Assembly (NCBI GenBank): GCA_019313605.1
Contig: JAFDAW010000071.1
Location: forward strand, 1 to 10,942
From: Deltaproteobacteria bacterium
Lineage (GTDB): Bacteria > Myxococcota_A > UBA9160 > SMWR01
DNA: 10,942 nucleotides
Direction: 5' to 3'
Shown here: piece after piece, positions 1 to 6,331 of the stretch
Numbering within the stretch: the stretch's first letter is position 1
How the letters are laid out: the number at the start of each line of letters is the position of its first letter
Notes under the pieces: generated by a model
Databases searched by the model: none
Told to the model about the DNA's origin: nothing
The model's input: only the letters and a program-made list of their open reading frames with translations
Program-made: the position numbers and the translations under genes

Positions 1-358
1 CGAACACGTCGAGAATCCGCGGAAACTGCTCTACGAAGCGAAGCGGGTGGCACGCCACGTCTTCGTCGAGGTTCTCCTCGAACACAGTCTTCTCTTGCCG
101 CGAGATTTCGTCGCCGACGAGTTGGGGCACATCAACCCCTACTCGCTCAAGACCATTCGCTGGTTGTTGCAGAGCTGCGGTCTGGAGGTGCTCGATGAGC
201 TCGTCACCAACCGCTCGCGTGAGACCTACACGTTCCACGGCGATCGCCTGGGCGGCCTGAAGTACTGGATCAAGCAGATCACGTTGCGCGCGTTTCCCAG
301 TCTCGCGCGATCGATCTGGACCTACCACTGCTCGCTGCTCTGCAGATCTTTGCCGTAG
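1..358 (+). CDS. Class I SAM-dependent methyltransferase, C-terminal part (5' end outside window)
   Basis: The reading frame is open from base 2 to the TAG at 356-358, so the gene begins left of the window; the GTG at 47 is internal. The visible 118 residues contain EHVENPRKLLYEAKRVAR followed by VFVEVLLE. This is the usual late part of a type-11 class I methyltransferase, where the helix leading into the strand after motif III reads 'P..LL.EA.RV.r.vfVEVPLE'. It is followed by GHINPYS, where the variable C-terminal lobe begins with a leucine-rich helix (TIRWLLQSCGLEVLDE). The SAM-binding GxGxG motif is not visible because it lies upstream. Members of this subgroup often sit in surface polysaccharide or natural-product clusters, but the substrate cannot be told from this fragment. 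It converges on the VTC-domain gene with only 20 nt between the stop codons. Confidence 0.8.
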   Translation, partial: EHVENPRKLLYEAKRVARHVFVEVLLEHSLLLPRDFVADELGHINPYSLKTIRWLLQSCGLEVLDELVTNRSRETYTFHGDRLGGLKYWIKQITLRAFPSLARSIWTYHCSLLCRSLP

Positions 359-366
359 CTCGACGC

Positions 367-378
367 GGCGAATTCGCC
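367..378. repeat. 12-bp perfect palindrome between convergent stop codons
   Basis: GGCGAATTCGCC fills most of the 20-nt gap between the methyltransferase stop (356-358) and the VTC gene stop (379-381). As RNA it would form only a 4-bp stem with an AATT loop and has no T-tract on either side. It is therefore at best a weak bidirectional terminator and may be chance. Confidence 0.25.
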
Positions 379-1101
379 TTACGCGGAGACTCTGTGCGGA
401 AGTGAGAGTTCCATCCCGGCGGTGTATTTCGAAAATCTCGCGGGTCGGTAGGGGAATCCGCGGGCCGCTTCGCGCACGGATTTCATGGACGTGGCGGGCG
501 CCTTGATTTCGAGCACCCGCATTCGACCCCAGGGAATCGAGCCGCGCATCTGAGGCGCGAGCGAGCTTCGCTGCGGGACAAAACTCAACTGGTCGTCCAC
601 TGTCAGACGTATCGATTCATCCCTCGAGATCCAATACTCGCGGCGATAGCGGTTGAGCAGGGTGGGCAGCGCGAGAGCGTCGAAACTGGCCCGTTGTCTG
701 GCGCCGAGGTCTTCGCGAAACCCAGTTCTCAGCGCCGACCAACATTGCTTTTCGAGATTGCCCTCCCAGTCGACAGGTGCGACCCATTTGCGACCCAGCG
801 CGCTGCGCCGCCACTTCCATTCGAGTGCGCCGCTGTCTGGGCCGGCGGGATCTCCGTACCAACGAAGCCGCAGCTTGAGGCGCTGGGTTGCACCCGACAT
901 GCTCGTGTAGAAACAGCTGAGAGCCGGTGTGTCGAAGTAGATGTTGTGGATCCAGCGCGTTGGGAAGAGTCTTTCGAAGCCCATCGCATGCGAACGGATT
1001 GCGGCATCGACGCCGGCCGAGGTGCGGTTGGCGAGCGGAAACTTGATCTCGAGGCGCGCATCGGTTTCGGTGATCGAGGTCTCGATCTCATTGCCGTGCA
1101 T
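379..1101 (-). CDS. VTC-domain protein (polyphosphate polymerase-like)
   Basis: This 240-aa soluble protein consists of one VTC domain, the tunnel-shaped fold that in yeast Vtc4 makes polyphosphate from ATP. Basic and acidic tunnel residues typical of the family are visible. They are E18/K20 (LEIKF), IYFDTP at 54-59, the alternating R74, K76, R78, R80 strand (RLKLRLR), E94/K96 (LEWK), YRREY at 152-156, R165/D169 (RLTVD), E198/K200 (LEIK) and FSKYTAG at 223-229. With this set intact it looks catalytically competent, in contrast to its CotH neighbour. The ATG at 1101 is preceded by GAGGG about 6 nt upstream, which supports this start. The gene overlaps the end of the CotH gene by 14 nt in another frame, so translation is probably coupled. 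Bacterial VTC proteins commonly accompany CotH and DUF4956; whether they make polyphosphate or another phosphorylated product there is unknown to me. No signal peptide is seen, so it is probably cytoplasmic, perhaps at the membrane through DUF4956. Confidence 0.88.
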   Translation of the reverse strand: MHGNEIETSITETDARLEIKFPLANRTSAGVDAAIRSHAMGFERLFPTRWIHNIYFDTPALSCFYTSMSGATQRLKLRLRWYGDPAGPDSGALEWKWRRSALGRKWVAPVDWEGNLEKQCWSALRTGFREDLGARQRASFDALALPTLLNRYRREYWISRDESIRLTVDDQLSFVPQRSSLAPQMRGSIPWGRMRVLEIKAPATSMKSVREAARGFPYRPARFSKYTAGMELSLPHRVSA

Positions 1102-3685
1102 AGAGACCCTCGCTATCGAAAGAACGTGTCGGCAGGCGCCGACCGTCGAGTGTGGCGCGTGATCCCGTCTGCACGAGAAACGGAAATGAACGCCCCGACA
1201 CAGCGAGACCGTTGACCTCGATTCGCGCGGGACCGAATTCGGGTTTCTTCGAGTAGGCGGCGAGAGCGATCCAGATGTCTTCGGTCCTGACGTCCGTGGC
1301 GGTTACCTCGCTGTCATCCTTTGCGACCAACGCAAAGGCGCCATCGGTAGCGGTCAGGCGCTCGACTGTCACGTGGCTGCGTTCACCGATACTCACCGCT
1401 TTGTCGCGGACTCCGCGGGCGCGCACGTCGCTCAACGCGATGTTGCTGCCCGAGACGTCGACACCGTCTCCACCGATGTCTTCGAGATCGATGCCAGCGA
1501 TGGATCCATCCACGAAGTCACCGTCGAAAGCGTCCGAGGCGGTGTGCGCGAAGCGCACATCGCTCAGCGAAATATTTCCCCGCACCACGTTCAGGGCGTC
1601 TTCTGTCTCGAAATCTTCGAATTCGGTGTCGCGAACCCGGAGTGCGGAGTCGACGAAGGTTACGCCGCCCGTCTGGATCCAACCGGCGCGACGCGGGCCG
1701 CGGGCTCCCGCCGATGGTGATACGCCGCGAAAGCGCGCGTGCTCGATTTGGGATGCGGGGTTGCCATCGATCACCACGAGCCCTTCCCAGCGGTTCTCGA
1801 GTGGGGCAAATTCGATTGGCTGTTCGACGCTCCCGATCAAAGACACGGGTCCTTCGACGACGATCGCCACGCCGTCAGCCATCAGCAGGCGTGCACCCGG
1901 GCGCGCTGCAAACGCGTAGCCGGGCGGGATCCACAGGTCAGTGTGCAGGCGATGCTCGCCGGGAGGCGCCACGACCCAACGCAGCCCATCCTTTGCCTCG
2001 ATCGCGAAACCGCGCGGCAGGGGAGGGCTGGCGAGCGCGTCTTCGCGTTCGAGTCGCCCTTCGCGCAGCGCGAGGTCAAGCGCAGATGGGTCCGGCTGGG
2101 GTGTCTCGAGTTCTCCGGCTGCCGCGATCTCGAACCGTGCAGTTTTCCGACCGGGTTGCCCCGCGACCCGCACGATGATCGCTTTTGGCGCGCGCAGTTC
2201 AACGGGCAACGAAAACGCTGCGCGTGGCGGTTCCTGGCCGGGGCGTTGCCCGGAAATCAAGTAGAAAGGCAGCGGCGCAGCGTCCGATCCGATCGGAAGA
2301 ACGCGACCATCTGCGAGTTCGACCGCCAGCCACTGCAATGCGAATCCCGAGCGCGGGCGAATTTCGAGTGTCGCGCGACCGCGCGCATCGCTTCGAATCG
2401 AGACTTTTGCATCGGCGGGCTCGGAGATGCGCTCCCTCAGCCAGCGCGCATTCCGGTGAAGCCAGCCGAAGTGCGTCCAGCGGGCGCTCATCTGTTGAAA
2501 AGCCGGATCCTGCATCAGGAAAGCAGCGCGAGTCTCGAGTTCCGGCATTAGCTCGTCGAGCAGGGCCTCGACGGAGGGTGGCTCCGTGAGTCGCAACGCC
2601 TCCGCGACGAAATGCTGGCTCAGGACCGGATTGGAGAGAAAGTGACCCTCGACATAATCGGCGAGGCGCTCGGTGAACTCTGCGTACTCCGCCTCAACCA
2701 GCGGGCCGGCAATGCCATCGAACGCGATTGGCTCGAAGCGCCCGAGCACGGGATCGTAGTAGACGCGTGTGTTGTTGGGGTGCAGGCCGTGATGCGCGCC
2801 CCAGAGCAGGGTGAGGGCGAGCCAGCGCGCCGTCCGTTCGACATCGAAGGCTTCGTGCACGCCGAGTTCGCCGCTTCGGAAGGCTTCGAAACGCTCGAGG
2901 GCAAGAGTGCGTTGGAGCGAGAGTTCCGAGTCCCCTGCAATGCGTCCTTCCCCGAAGACTTCGATTGGCGCGCGGCGCCAACCCGTGCGGAGTGCCACGT
3001 CCTCACCGAGTGCTGCGCGCTTCTGCATGCCGCCCGCGAAATAGTCGGCCTCGGAGAATTTGACGACCACGCCTTCGCGCCGGCGCTGGCGTTCGAGCAG
3101 CTCTTTCGAAAAGTGCTCGAGCAGGAGATACGGCTTGCGAGATGCACCGGGCAACGAGGCGTTCACGAACTCATGGCGTGGCGTCAACAGATCCTCGCGC
3201 TCGGCGTGGCGCATGTACGCCCATTCCCAGAGATAGCGGCGGGTCTTCGGATGTTGGAGATTGAAGGTGCGCAGCCCCAGCGCGCGGCCTGTACCGCGCA
3301 GCGAAATGCCGTCGTCGATATGGTCGAGTAGATCGCCCTTCAGGCGCGCCTTTGCGTTGAAGACGTCTGGGCCGACACTGACCGTCGCTTTGACCCAGTC
3401 GTCTTCACTGTGCGGAATCGCTCCCAACGCGAGTGATCGTTCGACGTGCCGTTCGATCTTGGCGTGCTGTGCGTCTTCCATCGTGACGTCGATCCGAACG
3501 GGGTGAAAACCTTCGGGATCCAATGCCGCGGTCCACGCGTCGCCCAACTCCAGCCAGCCGCTCCGCAGCCGCTCGAGTTCGGGAGAGCCGGTCCAGCGAA
3601 TCTGGGCCGCCACCAGCGCGATCGCGAGCAGCGCCAGTCCGGCAACCAGCTGAGCGGTTCGATCTCGCGGGCTGACGAGACGCAT
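1088..3685 (-). CDS. CotH-family kinase-like protein with C-terminal right-handed beta-helix
   Basis: This is an 865-aa membrane-anchored envelope protein. Residues 12-29 form a single N-terminal hydrophobic segment after a basic start (RLVSPRDR), most likely a signal anchor placing the rest outside the cytoplasm. Residues about 60-420 are a CotH domain: RLKGD at 114-118, FNLQHPKTRRYLWEW at 141-155, LLLEHFSKELLE at 187-198, REGVVVKF at 203-210, and the loop HHGLHPNNTRVYYD at 298-311 followed by FEPIAFD (317-323). CotH of Bacillus spore coat is an atypical protein kinase. Here the position expected to carry the catalytic-loop Asp before H-x-x-N appears to be G300, so activity is uncertain. About residues 425-530 form a beta-rich linker. 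Residues about 560-840 are a right-handed parallel beta-helix with acidic turns (DAFDGDF 718-724, GDGVDVSGS 739-747, DKAVSIGE 761-768). The ATG lies 3 nt after the DUF4956 stop with no clear Shine-Dalgarno, implying translational coupling. At 865 aa it is longer than a bare CotH because of the beta-helix. Confidence 0.88.
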   Translation of the reverse strand: MRLVSPRDRTAQLVAGLALLAIALVAAQIRWTGSPELERLRSGWLELGDAWTAALDPEGFHPVRIDVTMEDAQHAKIERHVERSLALGAIPHSEDDWVKATVSVGPDVFNAKARLKGDLLDHIDDGISLRGTGRALGLRTFNLQHPKTRRYLWEWAYMRHAEREDLLTPRHEFVNASLPGASRKPYLLLEHFSKELLERQRRREGVVVKFSEADYFAGGMQKRAALGEDVALRTGWRRAPIEVFGEGRIAGDSELSLQRTLALERFEAFRSGELGVHEAFDVERTARWLALTLLWGAHHGLHPNNTRVYYDPVLGRFEPIAFDGIAGPLVEAEYAEFTERLADYVEGHFLSNPVLSQHFVAEALRLTEPPSVEALLDELMPELETRAAFLMQDPAFQQMSARWTHFGWLHRNARWLRERISEPADAKVSIRSDARGRATLEIRPRSGFALQWLAVELADGRVLPIGSDAAPLPFYLISGQRPGQEPPRAAFSLPVELRAPKAIIVRVAGQPGRKTARFEIAAAGELETPQPDPSALDLALREGRLEREDALASPPLPRGFAIEAKDGLRWVVAPPGEHRLHTDLWIPPGYAFAARPGARLLMADGVAIVVEGPVSLIGSVEQPIEFAPLENRWEGLVVIDGNPASQIEHARFRGVSPSAGARGPRRAGWIQTGGVTFVDSALRVRDTEFEDFETEDALNVVRGNISLSDVRFAHTASDAFDGDFVDGSIAGIDLEDIGGDGVDVSGSNIALSDVRARGVRDKAVSIGERSHVTVERLTATDGAFALVAKDDSEVTATDVRTEDIWIALAAYSKKPEFGPARIEVNGLAVSGRSFPFLVQTGSRATLDGRRLPTRSFDSEGLYARQ

Positions 3686-3688
3686 CGC

Positions 3689-4393
3689 CTAGACGCCCGG
3701 AACGTGGTCCTGATCGAGGAAGGTCACGCGCGCCGCCGGCCAGTTGGATCGGATCGCATCGCTCACCGCTTCGATGGATTCTCCACTACCCGCCGCACAG
3801 CTCACCGAAAATGAGGCCATGACCGCGTCGCCCTGGGTGTCGAAGCGGCGAAGATTCACACCCGAAAAACTGGCCCGCAGTAGATCTGAAAGTTGCGCGA
3901 GGATCGAGTCGGGCGGTGCTCCTCCGGCGAGTTCGATTTCGAGGTAGAGCGCTTGACGCGCGGCTTCGCCGCGCTTCCACGACAGCAAGGTGAGGATCGT
4001 GAGGATCAGGGCGATCGACGCCACCGTAGCGACGCTCTGCTCCGCGCCGAGTCCGAGTCCGAGTCCGATTGCGATCGCGAGGAAGAGATACACCAGCTCT
4101 TCCGGATCCTTGATCGGCGTTCGAAATCGTACGATCGAGAGGGCGCCGACGAGTCCGAGCGACAGGGCGAGGGAAGCCTTGACCACCATGATGATGAGCG
4201 TCACCGCGAGGATGATCGGAATGAAATTGCGCGCAAAGAGTTCGCGATTGGCAAGCGATCCCGAAAAGCGCACGTATTGGGCACGCAGCAGGCCGCCGAG
4301 TGCGGCACCCAACAACAGATTCAAGAGCAATGTGGGAATCGCGAGGTTGCTGGCTTCCGCCGGGAGACTGAGCAACTGAGCGAGCTGGTCCAT
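3689..4393 (-). CDS. DUF4956 family membrane protein
   Basis: This is a 234-aa integral membrane protein, first gene of the DUF4956-CotH-VTC operon. Hydrophobic segments lie at about 17-36, 57-72, 99-117 and 119-138. The signature is at 77-114: LSLGLVGALSIVRFR, then PIKDPEELVYLFLAIAIG, which is the hallmark of DUF4956 and resembles MgtC-type membrane domains. Residues about 147-230 form a soluble alpha/beta tail that looks like a small ACT-like regulatory domain (inference from strand/helix pattern). I chose the ATG at 4393 because GGGAGG (4399-4404 read on the minus strand) sits 5 nt upstream. An in-frame ATG at 4438 would add 15 residues of non-conserved sequence without a comparable ribosome site. 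The biochemical function of DUF4956 is unknown to me. Its constant company with VTC and CotH suggests it is the membrane partner, perhaps a channel or anchor for the product of the VTC enzyme. Confidence 0.87.
   Translation of the reverse strand: MDQLAQLLSLPAEASNLAIPTLLLNLLLGAALGGLLRAQYVRFSGSLANRELFARNFIPIILAVTLIIMVVKASLALSLGLVGALSIVRFRTPIKDPEELVYLFLAIAIGLGLGLGAEQSVATVASIALILTILTLLSWKRGEAARQALYLEIELAGGAPPDSILAQLSDLLRASFSGVNLRRFDTQGDAVMASFSVSCAAGSGESIEAVSDAIRSNWPAARVTFLDQDHVPGV
4047..4068. repeat. Hexanucleotide tandem repeat (CCGAGT) inside DUF4956 coding sequence
   Basis: Three perfect CCGAGT copies plus a partial fourth encode alternating Leu-Gly (LGLGLG, residues about 111-116) in the third membrane segment. 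Because the unit is 6 nt, gain or loss of a copy would keep the frame and change the segment by two residues. Confidence 0.7.
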
Positions 4394-4396
4394 TTT

Positions 4397-4404
4397 CCCC
4401 TCCC
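4397..4404 (-). promoter_or_regulatory. Strong Shine-Dalgarno deciding the DUF4956 start
   Basis: On the minus strand the sequence GGGAGGGG precedes ATG with AAA between them, giving about 5 nt from the GGGAGG core to the start codon. It supports initiation at 4393 rather than at the longer ATG at 4438. Confidence 0.7.
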
Positions 4405-4565
4405 AGCGCATGGGTTGGCACCAAGCGCCGCGCCCCATTCATCGGCCACAGCAGCCGGAAACTAAAGCGCAACTTCGATTGCAAAGGACGCCGAGTTTGG
4501 CTTGTTTTCGGTGGAAACCAGGCTGCCCAGATGGGCCGAACAGATGGAGATATCCCCCGATGAGC

Positions 4566-4588
4566 CCTCGCAGGGGGTGCCTCGCAGG
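4566..4588. repeat. 9-bp direct repeat CCTCGCAGG x2, 14-bp period
   Basis: CCTCGCAGG occurs at 4566-4574 and again at 4580-4588. The second copy covers the place where a -35 element would sit for the TAGAAT at 4605-4610. Paired half-sites at this position could bind an activator, but this is inference and the repeat is short. Confidence 0.4.
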
Positions 4589-4610
4589 AGCAGGCGTCGT
4601 CGCGTAGAAT
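4582..4610 (+). promoter_or_regulatory. Candidate sigma70-type promoter for the plus-strand operon
   Basis: TAGAAT at 4605-4610 is a good -10 match. The hexamer 17 nt upstream, TCGCAG (4582-4587), is a poor -35, so an activator or extended contact may be needed. Transcription would start near 4617, giving a leader of about 135 nt before the ATG at 4752. The region lies in the only sizeable gap before the operon, which supports the call. Confidence 0.4.
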
Positions 4611-4653
4611 GCGGCCTCTGCTGGCCCCCGGAATCGAGACTGGGAATCGGCCT

Positions 4654-4678
4654 CACGGGCAACCCGTGGCTGCAGCCA
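4654..4678 (+). other. Leader hairpin plus adjoining 12-bp palindrome
   Basis: CACGGG (4654-4659) and CCCGTG (4663-4668) form a perfect 6-bp stem with a CAA loop. It runs directly into the palindrome TGGCTGCAGCCA (4667-4678). There is no T-tract, so it is not an intrinsic terminator. The two structures share bases 4667-4668, so they are mutually exclusive in part and could alternate in the leader RNA. Confidence 0.35.
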
Positions 4679-4737
4679 TGCGACGCGCGAGCACCTGCTT
4701 TGGAATCGCCGGGTGGTCGGGAAGGACGCAATCCGGC

Positions 4738-4743
4738 AGGTGG
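4738..4743 (+). promoter_or_regulatory. Shine-Dalgarno supporting the peptidase start at 4752
   Basis: AGGTGG lies 8 nt before the ATG at 4752. The alternative GTG at 4713 has only TGGA-type sequence upstream and would add 13 residues not needed by the fold. Confidence 0.5.
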
Positions 4744-4751
4744 AACGCCAG

Positions 4752-5276
4752 ATGATCGATGCTGAAAACAATGGGCAGAGACGCATCGACGTTGATGAGG
4801 CCTTGCCCTCGGTTGAGATCCCGCGGCGGATTCTCAACGACCTCTACGCGCATGCGATCCAGAGTCTGCCCGAGGAGTGCTGTGGGCTGATCGTGGGCAC
4901 GGACGAAGACCGTTTCGAGCGCCTCGTGCGCTGTCGCAACGAGATGACGATGCATCATCGACAAGACCCGGTTGAATATCCGCGGGATGGAACGGAAGCG
5001 TTCTATATGAATTCGCTCGACTACATGATCGTTTACGAGGAGGCCGAAGCGCGCGGAGCGCGAGTGACGGCTGTCTACCACTCGCACGTTGGCGTAGGCG
5101 CCTATTTCTCTGGAATGGATCTGGCCTACGCGGAGAGCGAGAACTTCCCGTTTCCCGACGCAGATCACATCGTCGTCGCAATCTTCGACCGCAAGGTGGA
5201 TTCCGTGGGCTTCTTTCGGAAGGGAGGGGAAGGCCAGTCGTTTCTCGGACACACGGTCATTTCTTCCGAAACATGA
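4752..5276 (+). CDS. JAMM/MPN-type (M67 family) metallopeptidase
   Basis: This is a 174-aa zinc metallopeptidase of the JAMM class, which cleaves isopeptide or C-terminal bonds on ubiquitin-like proteins. The complete zinc and catalytic set is visible: E42 in PEECCG (40-45), H110 and H112 in VYHSHVG, S120 and D123, in the exact H-x-H-x7-S-x2-D spacing. Its length matches stand-alone bacterial JAMM proteins. The best-known bacterial relative, mycobacterial Mec, releases cysteine from the sulfur carrier CysO. Here the same operon holds ATP sulfurylase, so a role in sulfur transfer is plausible, but no ThiS/MoaD-like carrier or E1-like enzyme is in the window. There is no signal peptide, so it is probably cytoplasmic. 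It starts the plus-strand operon, and its TGA overlaps the next ATG (ATGA, 5273-5276). The start could alternatively be GTG 4713. Confidence 0.87.
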   Translation: MIDAENNGQRRIDVDEALPSVEIPRRILNDLYAHAIQSLPEECCGLIVGTDEDRFERLVRCRNEMTMHHRQDPVEYPRDGTEAFYMNSLDYMIVYEEAEARGARVTAVYHSHVGVGAYFSGMDLAYAESENFPFPDADHIVVAIFDRKVDSVGFFRKGGEGQSFLGHTVISSET

Positions 5277-6313
5277 AAAGTGCATGGGCCGTGTTCTCCG
5301 TCGGGCTGATGCTCGTCGCACCCGGCTGTGCAGGCCCGGGCGTGGCGCGAAACGAAATCCCAGAAGATCCCATTGCGTTCATCTTTCATCCCGAGGAAGA
5401 AGCGCGTCGCCGCGCGGAGGGGCGCGCGAAGCGGGAGAGACTGGAAGCCAGAAGCCAGTACGAGAGTTCTTCGGTCGTCCATCTGAATACGTTTCGCGAC
5501 TACCTGGCGAAGGCTTTGGGCAGCCGCACCGATGCTGAATTTGCGGGTCGACTCTCCCTGCTGAATCCGCGGAGCGGGCAGGTGACGGTTCTCGAGTCGG
5601 CGCGAAAGGGTGCGATCCCGCTCGCCTGGTCTCCGGATCGCGATCGACTCCTGTTCGCCCAGTGGGACCAGGGGACGCTTCAACTCTTCGAATTCCAGCG
5701 CGGCTCGCGAGTCGTTTCGCAGGTCACCGGAGGGCCGGATCATCACCCGCAGGGCTGCTACGGACCGGGCGGTCGGCTGGTCGCGGCGGTCGCGAGCCGG
5801 CCGGAACCGGCCGAGGGCCGGGTGAGTCGGGCGAAGCTGGTTTCACAAATCGCACTGATCGGTCCCGGCGATGCGGTCGAATCGATCTCCCAGGGGCCGA
5901 TGGACGGAGAGCCCGCCTGCAGCCCGGACGGCAGCGCAACCGCCTGGGTTCGGCTTCTTCCCGGCGATCGCAGTGAGATCTGGATCCACTTTTTTGGGGG
6001 TGAAGAGCCCGCTCGCGCCATCGCGCAGGGCCGCGAACCTTCTTTTTCTCCGGATGGCGAATGGATCGTCTACAGTCACCCCACCGGCAAGAGGCCCGCG
6101 CTATGGCGCATTCGCCGCGACGGGACTGGCCGCACCCGAATCGGGCGGGGCTCGGGTGCGGATGAGTACGGTCCGGCGGTTTCACCGGATGGCTCACTCG
6201 TGGCCTACGAGTCCGTGTCGGGTAATCGTTATCGGCTCTTCGTGAGACGGTTTGATGGAACTGGGGACAGGGTCCTGTTCTCGGATGGAGATGGCACTCA
6301 CGCAGTGTGGTAG
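5273..6313 (+). CDS. PD40 (TolB/WD40-like) beta-propeller lipoprotein
   Basis: This 346-aa protein is probably exported and lipid-anchored. Residues 1-19 form a short signal peptide ending in VAPGC, so Cys19 is the likely lipidated residue (the Pro at -2 makes the lipobox imperfect). Residues 41-62 are a charged, Glu/Arg-rich helix. From about residue 90 the chain has beta-propeller PD40 repeats, each with the blade motif: WSPDRDRLLFA (119-129), SPDG at 217-220, FSPDGEWIVYS (258-268) and VSPDGSLVAYES (303-314). Such propellers, as in TolB, bind peptides or envelope proteins and are not enzymes. ATG 5273 overlaps the peptidase stop by 4 nt, so translation is coupled. Pairing with a cytoplasmic JAMM peptidase and sat is unexpected and may reflect only shared transcription. 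It is not TolB itself: no tol/pal genes are nearby and the N-terminal region differs. Confidence 0.82.
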   Translation: MKSAWAVFSVGLMLVAPGCAGPGVARNEIPEDPIAFIFHPEEEARRRAEGRAKRERLEARSQYESSSVVHLNTFRDYLAKALGSRTDAEFAGRLSLLNPRSGQVTVLESARKGAIPLAWSPDRDRLLFAQWDQGTLQLFEFQRGSRVVSQVTGGPDHHPQGCYGPGGRLVAAVASRPEPAEGRVSRAKLVSQIALIGPGDAVESISQGPMDGEPACSPDGSATAWVRLLPGDRSEIWIHFFGGEEPARAIAQGREPSFSPDGEWIVYSHPTGKRPALWRIRRDGTGRTRIGRGSGADEYGPAVSPDGSLVAYESVSGNRYRLFVRRFDGTGDRVLFSDGDGTHAVW

Positions 6314-6331
6314 GGAAGGAGAGATCGAAGG

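Larger units (their letters stand above)
4394..4751. other. Divergent intergenic region
   Basis: These 358 bp separate the DUF4956 operon (minus) from the peptidase-lipoprotein-sat operon (plus). I see a candidate sigma70-like -10 for the plus operon, a 9-bp direct repeat over its -35 position, and a leader hairpin followed by a 12-bp palindrome, each listed separately. For the minus operon I find no convincing -35/-10 pair. The short inverted repeat GCAA-cttcga-TTGC near 4470-4483 is too weak to call. No ORF here resembles a known protein and I recognise no riboswitch consensus. Confidence 0.6.

Noticed and set aside
1275..2551. Plus-strand open frames over the CotH gene
   Set aside because: They lack domain motifs and lie opposite a clear CotH/beta-helix coding sequence.
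4440..4712. Possible GEMM (c-di-GMP) or SAM riboswitch upstream of the sulfur operon
   Set aside because: GCAAAGG and CGGGCAACCCG fragments recall parts of those consensus sequences, but the remaining conserved core and helices are missing.
4653..5321. Long minus-strand open frame over the JAMM gene
   Set aside because: The plus strand encodes an intact JAMM motif over the same bases. The minus-strand translation shows no recognisable domain, so it is a high-GC shadow.
5273..6313. True TolB of the Tol-Pal system
   Set aside because: It shares PD40 repeats but not the TolB N-terminal domain, and no tol/pal genes are adjacent.
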